Positions 1 to 9,166 of a DNA stretch of 64,000 nucleotides are shown in pieces. The notes beneath the pieces were generated by a model. That model did not search any database and had not been told where the DNA came from. It worked only from the letters and a program-made list of their open reading frames with translations. Source of the stretch: Candidatus Krumholzibacteriia bacterium (GTDB lineage: Bacteria > Krumholzibacteriota > Krumholzibacteriia > G020349025); assembly GCA_035649275.1 (NCBI GenBank), contig DASRJW010000010.1, positions 1 to 64,000 of the forward strand, written 5' to 3'. The position numbers and the translations under genes were made by a program. Positions within the stretch are counted from its first letter, which is position 1; every line of letters starts with the position of its first letter.

Positions 1-99
1 GCTGTGCTCAGCCGCGTCACCGCCGCCACCGCGGTTGCAACCGGAGGCGAGGAAAGCGACCGCGAGAAACACACTGGCAAGACGCATCGCGGCATTCAT
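1..99 (-). CDS. lipoprotein, N-terminal fragment at window edge
   Basis: Only the first 33 codons are in the window; the gene runs off the left edge. The visible part starts with two short basic residues, then a hydrophobic stretch (residues 6-18) and a lipobox ending in Cys21 (L-A-S-G-C), followed by a glycine-rich linker (NRGGGGD). This is a typical type II signal peptide, so the product should be an envelope lipoprotein. A good ribosome binding site (AGGAG) lies 7 nt before the ATG. It is divergent from the glycosylase gene at 158. The function cannot be told from this fragment. Confidence 0.6.
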   Translation of the reverse strand, partial: MNAAMRLASVFLAVAFLASGCNRGGGGDAAEHS

Positions 100-157
100 G
101 GGCTCACTCCTGCTCTCGTTTCGGACCCTGCAAGCGACGGCATGGTATCGTGGCCGG

Positions 158-991
158 ATGCAGCGACGCAACAGCGGGAAAGTCGCGCGGCGCCGCGCCG
201 GCCGTGGCGCCGCCAGTGACGTTGCATCCAGCGCCGGGGGTTTGGCGGCGATCGCCAGCGAGGTTGTGGCCTGCCACCGCTGTCCCCGCCTGCGCCGTTA
301 CTGCGAGACGATCGCCCGCACCAAGCGCCGCGCTTACCGCGCCGAGGAATACTGGGGCAAACCGGTGCCGGGTTTCGGCGACCCCTTGGCACGGCTCTGG
401 ATCCTGGGCCTGGCCCCCGCCGCACATGGCGCCAATCGCACCGGGCGCATGTTCACCGGCGACTCGAGCGGCGATTGGCTCTTCGCCGCCTTGCACGAGA
501 GCGGCTTCGCTCGCCTCGCCAGCTCGGCTTCGCGCCACGACGGCCAGCACCTGACCGCTGCCTACATCAGTGCGGTGGTGCGCTGCGCGCCGCCGGACAA
601 CAAACCCCAACCAGACGAGGTCGCTGCCTGCTCCGACTTCCTGACCCGCGAGCTTGCGGCGCTTCGCAATGTCGCAGTGCTGCTCTGCTTGGGGTCGATC
701 GCGTTCGCTGCCGCCCTGCGTCTCTTGCAGGCGGCGGGATACGCAGTACCGCGGCCACGTCCGCGCTTCGGCCACGGGGCGGAGTACCTCCTGCGACCAC
801 GGGCAACGACAACGCACCCGTCGTCGCCGCCACGTGCCCTGCTCGTCCTTGCTTCCTACCATCCGAGCCGCCAGAACACCCAAACGGGCCGCCTCACCCG
901 ACCCATGTGGCAGGCGATCTTCCGTCGGGCCCGGGCCGTGGTGGAAAACGCCGCACCTTGGACACATTCAAATCGTGGTTTCGCCGGGTGA
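158..991 (+). CDS. uracil-DNA glycosylase, family 5 (UDGb type)
   Basis: The 277-residue product should remove uracil and other deaminated bases from DNA as the first step of base excision repair. Motif GLAPAAHGANRTGRMFTGD (residues 84-102) is the family 5 active-site loop, and SYHPSRQNTQTGRLT near the C-terminus is the DNA-intercalation/His motif. Cysteines C39 and C42, plus two more around R-C-A-P-P and A-A-C, fit the 4Fe-4S cluster of these enzymes. The family lacks the catalytic Asp of classic Ung, as here. The open frame extends upstream to 35, but homologous sequence begins after the ATG at 158, which also avoids overlap with the divergent lipoprotein gene. No partner gene is adjacent. 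Confidence 0.88.
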   Translation: MQRRNSGKVARRRAGRGAASDVASSAGGLAAIASEVVACHRCPRLRRYCETIARTKRRAYRAEEYWGKPVPGFGDPLARLWILGLAPAAHGANRTGRMFTGDSSGDWLFAALHESGFARLASSASRHDGQHLTAAYISAVVRCAPPDNKPQPDEVAACSDFLTRELAALRNVAVLLCLGSIAFAAALRLLQAAGYAVPRPRPRFGHGAEYLLRPRATTTHPSSPPRALLVLASYHPSRQNTQTGRLTRPMWQAIFRRARAVVENAAPWTHSNRGFAG

Positions 992-1038
992 AGGCTCAGG
1001 TTCCGGTGCAGGCTCGACCGGACGGCCGTGCTGATTCT

Positions 1039-2205
1039 TCAGCCGCAAACGTCGGCGAAGAAGCGCAGCACATTCTCACCCAGGATCTTGCGGATGTCGG
1101 AAGCGGCGAAGCCGCGTTCGAGGAGGAGCTCCGTCAGGTGCGGTAGCTGCGACACATCGGGCATGTCGTCGGGGAGCGCGTTGGTGCCGTCGAAGTCGCT
1201 TCCCAGCGCCACGTGGTCCGGGCCGGCAAGACGCACCAGGTACTCGATGTGGTCCACGATGCGCGCGGCCGGCACGGGCACGTGTCCCATGCAGCCGCGC
1301 AGCACCTGGGCCTCGAGCTCCGTGCGCCGCGGGTAATCGAAGCCAAAGTCGCGCTCCAGGGCATCCAGCTCGTTCTTGCAGCTTTCCTCCGCCGCCTGGC
1401 GGCGTTCCCAGTAGGTCGCGTCCAGGAAGCTGCTGTAGAAGTTGACGCCGATCAGGCCGCCCCGCGCTCCGAGAGCGCGGATCTGCGCATCCGTCAGGTT
1501 GCGGAAATGCGGCGAGAGCGCTCGGGCATTCGAATGCGAGGCCATCACCGGCATGTCGGAAACGCGCAGCACGTGCCAGAAAGTGCTTTCGGCCGCGTGC
1601 GACAGATCCACGATCATACCGAGCTGGTTCATCCGTCGCACCACGCGCTCGCCGAGCGGCGTCAGGCCCCCGTGGCGCGTGCCGCGTAGAGTTTCTTCCT
1701 TGGCAGCATCGGCCCAGTCGTGCGTGTTGTTCCAGGTGAGCGTCATGTAGCGCACGCCGCGGCGATGGAACTCCTCGAGCTTGTCGAGTTCGTTCTCGAT
1801 GGCGTGGCCCCCCTCGACGCCGAGAGCGGCGGCCACGCGGCCCTGCGCCACGGCCGCCTGCGCCTCCGCCGCCGACCGCACCGGGGCGATGGCGCCGGCA
1901 TGCAGGCGCATCTCCCGGTCGAAGGCGTCGAGGAGCTCGCTCGCCCGCGTAAAGCTCCGCTCCGGCGCGCCGTCCTTCGCCAAGTACACCGTGTCCACCC
2001 AGACGGAGAAGAACTGCAGATCCACACCACCTTGGCGCAAACGCGGCAGGTCGACCTGGCCCGAGGCCGTGGCCAGGGATTCCCCCATCGCCAGGTATTG
2101 CAGGGTGTCGGCGTGCAGGTCACAGACGGTGGCTTCCCGATGCAGTGCGGCGCTGGTGCTCAAGAGGAACTCCTCGGCGGTCGAAGGCGGTCTTGCCCGG
2201 TCCAA
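1039..2205 (-). CDS. membrane dipeptidase, peptidase family M19
   Basis: A 388-residue zinc dipeptidase of the renal dipeptidase family, which cleaves dipeptides including those with a C-terminal D-residue. Metal ligands are visible in order: H31-x-D33 (HADT), E131 (EGGH), H203 (LSHAAE), H224 (ASHSNA), and the late S-D-F-D-G motif near residue 340. The length is normal for bacterial members. No signal peptide is seen, so a cytoplasmic location is likely. It starts 4 nt after the stop of the ATPase gene upstream, so the two are probably one transcript. The substrate is unknown; peptide recycling is the usual guess. Confidence 0.9.
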   Translation of the reverse strand: MDRARPPSTAEEFLLSTSAALHREATVCDLHADTLQYLAMGESLATASGQVDLPRLRQGGVDLQFFSVWVDTVYLAKDGAPERSFTRASELLDAFDREMRLHAGAIAPVRSAAEAQAAVAQGRVAAALGVEGGHAIENELDKLEEFHRRGVRYMTLTWNNTHDWADAAKEETLRGTRHGGLTPLGERVVRRMNQLGMIVDLSHAAESTFWHVLRVSDMPVMASHSNARALSPHFRNLTDAQIRALGARGGLIGVNFYSSFLDATYWERRQAAEESCKNELDALERDFGFDYPRRTELEAQVLRGCMGHVPVPAARIVDHIEYLVRLAGPDHVALGSDFDGTNALPDDMPDVSQLPHLTELLLERGFAASDIRKILGENVLRFFADVCG

Positions 2206-2209
2206 GCAT

Positions 2210-2914
2210 TCACGGCATGGGCGCGTGGCGCCGTGGATCCCGCTGCGGATCGGGCAACGGCGCCGGCACCAGGCCGCGTTCGTCCAGCCGCCACAGCGCG
2301 GTCAGGAGCTGCCCGAACGGCGTCAGGGATTCCCCGGCCACGACCAGCGTGTGGCTCGCGTCCTCGTCCAGCCAGTGGTAGAGAGCGGCGAGGAGCCGCT
2401 CGGCGCTCGCCGCGTCCGCTCCGAGTAGCGGCTCGTCGAGGAACAGAAGGTGCGGCTGGGCCACCGTCGCCGCCGCCAGGCCCAAACGGAAGCGCGACTC
2501 CCGGTCGAGAACCGCCGTGACCGTCTCTGCGGTCTGGTCGAGCCCGTGCTCCTCGAGTTGCAGCCGGACCACCTCGTCGAGGCGGGCTGCGGGCAGCCCT
2601 TTCTGCCTCGCCTCGAGCTTCAAGTTGTCCGCCGCCGAGCGCCAGTCCAGCAACGAATCGCGCCAGCCGCTGGCGAAGCCGACGTTTTCCCACACCCGGC
2701 GCGGCTCACGGCGGAGGTCCAGACCGAGCACCTCCAAGGTGCGGCCCTGTCCCGGACGCTGACCCGAAAGAATATGCAGCAGCAAGCTCTTGCCCACACC
2801 GGCCCGCCCGACGATGCCGACGACCTCACCGAGGCGAACCTCCAGGCTCACCGGACGCGACACCACCTGCCGTCCGGGGAGCTCGAGGTCGTGGATGCGC
2901 AGCGCCGTTGCCAC
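2210..2914 (-). CDS. ABC-type ATPase domain protein with degenerate signature motif
   Basis: The 234-residue protein has one ABC nucleotide-binding domain. Walker A is GRAGVGKS (residues 36-43) and Walker B LLFLDEP (156-162). Where the ABC signature LSGGQ should be there is L-D-R-E-S-R-F-R-L, and where the switch histidine is expected the sequence reads T-L-V-V-A-G-E-S. It may therefore bind ATP but form an atypical dimer. No permease gene is adjacent; the only close partner is the M19 dipeptidase 4 nt downstream. It could be the ATPase of a peptide importer whose permease lies elsewhere, or a non-transport ABC protein. The fold assignment is firm; the function is not. Confidence 0.7.
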   Translation of the reverse strand: MATALRIHDLELPGRQVVSRPVSLEVRLGEVVGIVGRAGVGKSLLLHILSGQRPGQGRTLEVLGLDLRREPRRVWENVGFASGWRDSLLDWRSAADNLKLEARQKGLPAARLDEVVRLQLEEHGLDQTAETVTAVLDRESRFRLGLAAATVAQPHLLFLDEPLLGADAASAERLLAALYHWLDEDASHTLVVAGESLTPFGQLLTALWRLDERGLVPAPLPDPQRDPRRHAPMP

Positions 2915-3075
2915 ACCGCAAACCTAACGATCCGCCGCCGCGCCTCGCAACAAGAGCCTTGCCGCGCCCCGGGCCGTCGCGCACGACGGTGGCCATCGCG
3001 GAGCGGGGAATGTCGAGAGCGTTGCCGAGGTGCGAGCGAAAGGGGGGCAGACACCGATCCGAGCCCGTCGGGAAG

Positions 3076-5013
3076 TCACGCCGGCGGGCGTTGCACGAGC
3101 GGCCCCGGTTTGCGGACATCTCCTGCCCGCGCCGTGATGCCCTTGCGGTCGAAGTACTCGAGCAGCGGGACGGAGTACTTGCGCGAGATCCCCGCCATGT
3201 CCTTGAAGTCCGCCATGGTCATGACCTCGTGGGTGCGGAGAAAGGCGAACAGCTTGTCCGTGATTCCGGCGAGCACGTCGTGGTGGTAGAGAAGCGATTC
3301 CGTCACCTTCACCAGCGTGCCGCTTTCTTCCAGGACGCCAGCGTAGGCAGCCAGGCGGTCGCCGAAGCCGTGCTCCTTCTGCAGTTCCGCCGCCGTCGGG
3401 GGCGAGACGCCTGCCTCGCGCAGCACCGCTTCCAGCTTGGCCAGCGCTTCCCGGTCCTTGGCCGGGAGGTCGCGCTCCGGCGAGCCGACGCGTACTGCAT
3501 CGGGACGTAAATGAAGCGCCGGCTCACTCGCCGGCAGCGAGGTGAGAAGCTCGAGAAGCTCGTTGAAACGGGCCCGCGTCCCACGGTGGCCGAGCCGCTC
3601 CTGCAGCTCGGCCCGGCCGATGCCCCAGGCGAGCGGGTGCAGCTTTTGATACGCCTCGGCCAGACGCTGTACCGCGGCTCGCGTCTGCTCGAGAAGGCCG
3701 GTGTCGTACAGCGTCTCGCTGGCCCGGACGATCCGGTTGCTCTGCAGCAACGTGGCCAGGAGTGGATCCAGCTCCTCCGCCGGGACCAGGCGCGCGCGCA
3801 GCAACTCGCTCCGGCTCCTTCCCTCGCTGCCGGCGCGCTGGATGGCGTCGAGGAGGAGCGCCCCGGCGTCACCCCTCTCTTTGAGCTGCATCTCCTCGAG
3901 GACGGCGGCACGGAAGCGCTTGTGCTTGGCCGGCGTTGGATCGAGGACCCGGGCGCCACCCAGGGTACGCATGGGCGAATAGAAGCGCAGCACCATGGCA
4001 TCGCCGCGCTCCGTCGCCAACGGTTGCTCCAGCCGGAGCTGGGCCGACGCCGATTGCCCCGGCTCCAGGGCTTCCCGATCCAGGAGTGCCACGCGCCCGA
4101 GCACTTCCGCCGCTCCATGGTGCACGCGCACTCGGGTGCGATGCGTGAGCGGCCGCCCGAAAGACGGCAGCACGAAGAGCTGTACGTCGAGCATCCAGCT
4201 CGCCTGCAGCATGCCCGGAGCGGCGGCGAGCATGCCGCGCTCGACGTCGTCGGCTTTGAGCCCATGCAGGTTGATGGCGATACGCTCGCCGGCGAAAGCG
4301 CTCTCCCGTTTCTCCCCGTGCACCTGCAAGCCCCGCACGCGGGCTTGCAAGCCCCGCGGCAGCAGCTCGAGAGTGTCGCCCTCCCGCACCGTGCCGGACC
4401 AGGCCGTGCCGGTGACGACGAGGCCGACACCGGAAAGTCCGAAGACCCGATCCACCGGCAGGCGGAAGAAGGTATCCGTGGGTTTCGGTGGCAACTGCGC
4501 CGTCAGCGCGTCGAGCGCCGCCCGCAGGTCGTCGAGCCCCTGGCCGGTGCGGGCCGAGGTGCGCACGATCCGGGCGCCCTGGAGGAAGGTGCCGCGGACG
4601 AGGTCCTCGATCTCCGCCATCGCGACCGCAGCGGTTTCCTCGTCCACCAGGTCGCACTTGGTGAGCACCACCACGCCACCGCGCAGACCCAGGAGTTGCA
4701 TGATGTCCAGATGTTCGCGCGTCTGCGGCATGACGCTCTCGTCGGCGGCGACGATGAGCATGCCGAGATCCATGCCCGCGGCGCCGGCCACCATGGCCTT
4801 GACGAAGCGCTCGTGCCCTGGCACGTCCACGAGACCGACGCAGTCACCGCCGGCCAGGAGCAGCGGCGCGAAGCCCAGCTCGATGGAGATGCCGCGCTCC
4901 TGCTCTTCTCGCAGCCGATCGGTGTTGACGCCGGTGAGGACGCGAACGAGCTCGGTCTTGCCGTGGTCGACGTGGCCGGCGGTGCCGACGATGATGTGCC
5001 GGTTCTGGCGCAT
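3076..5013 (-). CDS. selB: selenocysteine-specific elongation factor SelB
   Basis: SelB carries Sec-tRNA(Sec) to ribosomes stalled at UGA codons that are followed by a SECIS hairpin. The 645-residue product has an EF-Tu-like GTPase domain (G1 loop GHVDHGKT, residues 13-20; switch region with [12 protein letters not shown]-x-D equivalent T-K-C-D), then beta-barrel domains and C-terminal winged helices that bind SECIS RNA. The C-terminus [15 protein letters not shown] is diagnostic of SelB. The frame opens at 5061, but the ATG at 5013 gives the family N-terminus. selA, selD and selC are not seen here. Two UGA-containing genes in this window (43545, 47448) are its likely targets. Confidence 0.93.
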   Translation of the reverse strand: MRQNRHIIVGTAGHVDHGKTELVRVLTGVNTDRLREEQERGISIELGFAPLLLAGGDCVGLVDVPGHERFVKAMVAGAAGMDLGMLIVAADESVMPQTREHLDIMQLLGLRGGVVVLTKCDLVDEETAAVAMAEIEDLVRGTFLQGARIVRTSARTGQGLDDLRAALDALTAQLPPKPTDTFFRLPVDRVFGLSGVGLVVTGTAWSGTVREGDTLELLPRGLQARVRGLQVHGEKRESAFAGERIAINLHGLKADDVERGMLAAAPGMLQASWMLDVQLFVLPSFGRPLTHRTRVRVHHGAAEVLGRVALLDREALEPGQSASAQLRLEQPLATERGDAMVLRFYSPMRTLGGARVLDPTPAKHKRFRAAVLEEMQLKERGDAGALLLDAIQRAGSEGRSRSELLRARLVPAEELDPLLATLLQSNRIVRASETLYDTGLLEQTRAAVQRLAEAYQKLHPLAWGIGRAELQERLGHRGTRARFNELLELLTSLPASEPALHLRPDAVRVGSPERDLPAKDREALAKLEAVLREAGVSPPTAAELQKEHGFGDRLAAYAGVLEESGTLVKVTESLLYHHDVLAGITDKLFAFLRTHEVMTMADFKDMAGISRKYSVPLLEYFDRKGITARAGDVRKPGPLVQRPPA

Positions 5014-5074
5014 GCTCGAGCCCGCGACCCGTTCCACCGTCACGGCGGCGCTCGCCGGCACGGGGCGGGCAACT

Positions 5075-5698
5075 CTAGTTGAAGGTGGCGGAGAAACGGA
5101 GGCCGACGCTCACGCCACTCCAGTTGTCGTTGACCCCGTCCTCGGGAATCGAGTGCATGCCGATGGCGCCGGCCAGGCCCAGACCCCAGTTGGCGCTCAC
5201 CCACCACTCTTTGCCCACGGTGGCGTCGAACGCCAGCCCCAAGTCGATATCGGCGGAGCTGAAGCCTTGGAGATCGAACTCCAGCTCGCCGAAGCCGAGG
5301 GTTCCCGAGAGATACAGGTTCGTGGGCATGAACCAGTAGGTGACGCCGACACCGGCGGCGGACATCGTGACGTCACCATTGAGGCTGCCGGCGGAAGACC
5401 CGTTCACATCCAAGTCGGGATCGCCGATCCTCCAGGCGAAGATGGTGCCGTGCAGCGCCAGGTTCTTCCCCACCATGCCACCGATGGCGATGTTCAGGTC
5501 TCCCGAGAGACCCGAAAGGTCCGTGTTATCGCCGTTGTTCTCGTCCACTTCCGTCGAAGCATGGCCGGGGCCGCCGGAGAGTCGCAGCAAGAAACCGTCA
5601 TGCCGGTGCGGCGCCTTGCCGCACCAGGCCGTTCCGGGGCACGCCAGAATCAGGGCCCATACCGCGAACTTCGCGCCGAGGCTTGGACTGCGATGCAT
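5075..5698 (-). CDS. outer-membrane beta-barrel protein, unknown function
   Basis: A 207-residue secreted protein: a signal peptide covers roughly residues 1-26 (hydrophobic A-V-W-A-L-I-L-A then T-A-W-C-G), followed by alternating amphipathic strands rich in Gly, aromatic residues and Asn. Examples are [12 protein letters not shown] and [11 protein letters not shown]. It ends [11 protein letters not shown], close to the aromatic C-terminal strand of small OMPs. The pattern resembles eight-stranded OmpA/OmpW-like barrels, but no specific family is recognised. It lies 61 nt upstream of selB in the same direction and could share its transcript, with no obvious functional tie. Confidence 0.7.
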   Translation of the reverse strand: MHRSPSLGAKFAVWALILACPGTAWCGKAPHRHDGFLLRLSGGPGHASTEVDENNGDNTDLSGLSGDLNIAIGGMVGKNLALHGTIFAWRIGDPDLDVNGSSAGSLNGDVTMSAAGVGVTYWFMPTNLYLSGTLGFGELEFDLQGFSSADIDLGLAFDATVGKEWWVSANWGLGLAGAIGMHSIPEDGVNDNWSGVSVGLRFSATFN

Positions 5699-5839
5699 TG
5701 CTTCCTCCCTACCCGCGCCGCGGTGGCCGCGGCGAAACCGTCGCGCATTGTACGCCAGGGGCTGATCCGGGGCATGGAGGTTTTTCCTTGAGGGTGCCTA
5801 AGCCCTTTATATGGGATCTCAGCTGAATCCTGTGTCGTC

Positions 5840-7675
5840 TCAGGAGTCGTGCTCGATGCGGACGATCCGCGGCGCGCCACCAGCCTGTTGCTGCAGCGTC
5901 ACCCGTACTGCGGGCGTCCAACCTGTTCCCAGGGCGGAATGGATGGTGACCTGGAGAAGCCTCGTCGCAGGAGCGCCGTCATCGCCTGCCTTCGTCCCGT
6001 TCTTGCCGCCGCTCGCGGCGTCGCCCGAGAGGTGCGCCGTGGCGTTCCCGCTGGCGAGCGCGGCGCTCAGGGGCACCGCCGGCGACTCCAGGTCGAGCGT
6101 CTGCCCCCGTCTGCCGTCGCTCTCGATCACGGCCCGGTAGTGCCGCGCCGCCTCGAAGCCGTAGCGCACGGCGAGATCGTCGAAACGCAGCTGCATCGCG
6201 CCGCCCGCATCCGCCACCTCGAAGCGGTCCAGCGGGTTCACCTGCGCGAACCAGTGGCGGCCGACGCGATCGCGTCGCTCGATGAGGACGCGGGTCATCG
6301 TTTCCGTCGCCAGGGGCTCGGTGAACTCCGCCGCTTCGACAGCGGCGCGGATGTGCGCATCGCTGAAGTTCATGACCATCTTGGCACCCCAGAAACCGTC
6401 CTGCGGTGTCAGGTTCTCGAAGGCCGGGTTCGGGTAGTCGGGTCGCCAGGAGCCGGGATCGAAGTGCTCGGCTTCGAAGCGGCCGACGCCGCGGATCACG
6501 GGATACTCCACCCCTACCCAAGGACGCTCGTAGAGCCCGACGCTGGCCAGCGACTTGAACATGGCGCCGTAGTCCACCAGGTACTCGAAACCCTCGCTGC
6601 GCAGGTTGACGCCTTCCGCAGCTTTGCCCCGGCTGCCGAGGGTGGCGCTGAAGTCGATGAGGTAGTGCTTGACGAAGTGCCGGCCTTCCTCCTCGACGAA
6701 GAAATCCATGGCGTTGATCTGGCGCGAATCGTTGTGGTTGAGCCAGGCGCAGAACACTCGGTAGGCACGCAGCTCGCGCCGGTGCTCGTGGGGGATCACG
6801 TCGTTCGGGTCGTCCTTGCGCCGCCCCAGCCACGGCGGTGGCCCGAGGGGCTTGCCGCCGATGAGGCGGCTGGCAATGGCGTGCAGGCCGCCGCCAGCGG
6901 CAGGCGGCACCTTGGAGAGGATGAGGTCCAGATCGGCGCGCGTCATGGGCCGGCGCTTCTTGCCCTGGCGCACCGTCGCTTTCGGGTCGATCTCCAGGAT
7001 CGCTGGATCGAAATCCACGATGTAGTTCTCCGGTACGTGGTAGCCGAGGGCCCAGAAGAAGCGGGTGCTGATCGCTTCGGCACCCGTGGACAGCTCGGGA
7101 TCCGTGAGGGGATCGAACTTGATGACGAAGCGGTGGCCGCCGGGGTCCTCGATGGTGAAACCCGGCGTGACCCCCTGGGTTTTGGCTCGCACGATCTTCC
7201 AGGGCCCATGCGTATCCGGTCCGACGGGTGCGTTGGGGCCTTGGCGCAGCTCTTCCGGCGTGATCTCGCGGCTACCGACACGATGGGTGAACCAGGTGGA
7301 ATCCTGGATGTCGTCGAGGGGTGTGACGTTGAGCGCTTGCTTGGGGGCCCCCCCCAGGGCGCGGAAGTGCCGCGGCAGGTCGAAGATCTGCTTCACCGGC
7401 TGGTAGACCGAGCAGTCGACCACATCATAGTAGTCGTCCCGCACACGCTCCTTCGGCTCCGGCACATCGTAACGATCGTCGTCCTGCACCGGGATGGGAG
7501 CCAGCGCCAGTCGCGGCCCGCCGCAGGCTCCGAGACCGAGAGTGAGGGGGAACGCGAGCCACCAGGCGCGCCGCCGGGCAGACGCCGAACGCCGGCGCGG
7601 GGCTCGGCTCGCCTCCTGCCAGGGTTGCCCACATCGGGTTCCCATACCGCGTCCTCTGCTGCCGCCGACACGCAT
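5840..7675 (-). CDS. lipoprotein with kinase-like motifs, coupled to Omp85 gene
   Basis: About 611 residues. After a basic N-terminus there is a hydrophobic segment and lipobox (L-G-L-G-A-C-G). The mature part has motifs reminiscent of atypical (HipA/FAM20-like) kinases: G-H-R-F-V-I-K-F with a lysine, a following Glu in T-G-A-E-A-I, H-N-D-S-R-Q-I-N-A-M-D in catalytic-loop position, and L-I-D-F-S-A-T-L-G resembling a DFG loop. This is an inference from motif order only. The ATG at 7675 overlaps the upstream gene's stop (TGATG), so translation is probably coupled; the ATG at 7645 is an alternative start. No family name can be given with certainty. Confidence 0.65.
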   Translation of the reverse strand: MRVGGSRGRGMGTRCGQPWQEASRAPRRRSASARRRAWWLAFPLTLGLGACGGPRLALAPIPVQDDDRYDVPEPKERVRDDYYDVVDCSVYQPVKQIFDLPRHFRALGGAPKQALNVTPLDDIQDSTWFTHRVGSREITPEELRQGPNAPVGPDTHGPWKIVRAKTQGVTPGFTIEDPGGHRFVIKFDPLTDPELSTGAEAISTRFFWALGYHVPENYIVDFDPAILEIDPKATVRQGKKRRPMTRADLDLILSKVPPAAGGGLHAIASRLIGGKPLGPPPWLGRRKDDPNDVIPHEHRRELRAYRVFCAWLNHNDSRQINAMDFFVEEEGRHFVKHYLIDFSATLGSRGKAAEGVNLRSEGFEYLVDYGAMFKSLASVGLYERPWVGVEYPVIRGVGRFEAEHFDPGSWRPDYPNPAFENLTPQDGFWGAKMVMNFSDAHIRAAVEAAEFTEPLATETMTRVLIERRDRVGRHWFAQVNPLDRFEVADAGGAMQLRFDDLAVRYGFEAARHYRAVIESDGRRGQTLDLESPAVPLSAALASGNATAHLSGDAASGGKNGTKAGDDGAPATRLLQVTIHSALGTGWTPAVRVTLQQQAGGAPRIVRIEHDS

Positions 7676-9012
7676 CAGTGCAAGCTCCCGAAGCCGATGT
7701 GTACGCGGCTGTCCTCGTTGCTCCAGGCGAAGTCGGTGCGAAGCAACACTCGGCTGCCGGTCACGATCCGGAAACCGAAGCCGCCGGTGGTCTTCAGATC
7801 GTGCCATTGCACTTCCTCGAGGTTGGGCAGCACCGTGCCCACGTCGCCGAAGGCCAGGGCATCGATGGCCGTGCCGCTCTCGAGGCCGATGGTCCAGAAG
7901 GGGAAGCGGTACTCCACGCCACCGGTGAGCATGTCCTTGTCGGTGAAGCGATAGGTCTGCACGCCGCGCAGAGTGCGACTGCCGCCCAGGCGTTCGAGGC
8001 GGAAGAAGGGGATGTCCGCGTCGGCCAGGTTGTCGGTCACCGCGGCGGCGACGCGCAAGCCCAGCACGCGGCGGATTCCCGGGAGCGGCACGTACTGGCG
8101 CAGCTCCAGGTAGTACTTGGCGAAGCTGTTCTGTGTCTCCCCCACGCCGCCCACGATGTGGGCGCCGGCACGGGCGTAGCTGCCGTGCTCGGCGTAGGTC
8201 GGATGGTCGCGCCGCTCCCAGACGAGAGAGGCGCCGCCCTCGACGAAGTCGAACTGCCCTTCGAGACCTTCGATGCCGGAGAACGCGTCCTGGGACGGCG
8301 GGAATTCATCGCTTTCCCCGCGGCGGATGTCGTCGCGCGAGTAAGCGACGTCGAACAGCAAGCGCACCGGTCCCTTGCCTGCGACCTCACCGATGAGCGC
8401 CCCGCTCCAGAGGCCCCGCTCGTAGTTCGAGCGCTGGTCGAGATCGCTGTCGAGGCCGAGGCCGTAGAAGGACTCCTGCGCCAGCTCCAGGTACTGGCCG
8501 CGCAGCCAGACGGCCGCCGCCCCTACGTGCAGCGTATCGAGCTGGGCGAAGTACTGCTGGTAGCCGCGGTTGGTGGCACCAGCGAAGAAACGCAGGTTCA
8601 CCGGGCCGGTGAGGGAATGGGGCAAGCGATAACCCATGCCGCCACCGAAGCCGCTGTGCCCGGTCTCTAGCCGGAGGTCGAAACTGACTCCGCGCGCCTC
8701 GGCCGCGATCAGGTTCCTGTTGATGCGGGCGATGAGCGGATCGGGCTGCTTCTTCACGACCCAATGTTCGAGGGGAAAATTGAGGAGCTGGAAGGGTAGC
8801 TCGATGAGGCGCACCGGGAGCATGGCGACGGTCTTCGCCGTGGGTGTCGCGTAACGCTGCTGCCGGGCGGCGAGACCCTGCTCGTCGCGTTGCGGCCGCT
8901 CCTCCTGGGGCGGGGCCACCTGCGCTGGGGCCGCCAGCGGCAGGCACAGCAAGCCCAGGAGCGCCACCAGCGCGGCGCGCCGGCCTCCAACTCGCGGGCT
9001 CGCTTTCGGCAT
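7675..9012 (-). CDS. Omp85/BamA-superfamily outer-membrane protein
   Basis: A 445-residue protein with a signal peptide (residues 1-30, cleavage near A-P-A-Q) and a C-terminal 16-strand-type surface antigen (D15) barrel. The motif R-L-G-G-S-R-T-L-R-G matches the conserved barrel-lumen loop of BamA/TamA-like proteins. There is little room for POTRA domains, so it resembles the short, patatin-like or lone-barrel branch, not BamA itself. A short stretch L-P-V-R-L-I-E-L-P-F-Q-L-L precedes the barrel. Its stop overlaps the start of the downstream lipoprotein gene, so the two products probably act together at the outer membrane. Confidence 0.8.
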   Translation of the reverse strand: MPKASPRVGGRRAALVALLGLLCLPLAAPAQVAPPQEERPQRDEQGLAARQQRYATPTAKTVAMLPVRLIELPFQLLNFPLEHWVVKKQPDPLIARINRNLIAAEARGVSFDLRLETGHSGFGGGMGYRLPHSLTGPVNLRFFAGATNRGYQQYFAQLDTLHVGAAAVWLRGQYLELAQESFYGLGLDSDLDQRSNYERGLWSGALIGEVAGKGPVRLLFDVAYSRDDIRRGESDEFPPSQDAFSGIEGLEGQFDFVEGGASLVWERRDHPTYAEHGSYARAGAHIVGGVGETQNSFAKYYLELRQYVPLPGIRRVLGLRVAAAVTDNLADADIPFFRLERLGGSRTLRGVQTYRFTDKDMLTGGVEYRFPFWTIGLESGTAIDALAFGDVGTVLPNLEEVQWHDLKTTGGFGFRIVTGSRVLLRTDFAWSNEDSRVHIGFGSLH

Positions 9013-9166
9013 GGGGCGTGGATTCTCCGTCGTCAGGGACGAGGGTCACAAGAAACGGGACACGCCACGATACAGGAAGGGGTGGGCGGTCGCAATGCAA
9101 CGCTGGGCGGTCGGAGAGGGCGCGCCATGCGCGCAGCGTGGCCGCGAGAGGTCGCTCGCGGCGGAC

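Noticed and set aside
3511-7954. Long plus-strand open frames opposite selB and the lipoprotein gene
   Set aside because: They are antisense to well supported genes and show only the Arg/Pro/Ala bias of GC-rich shadows.
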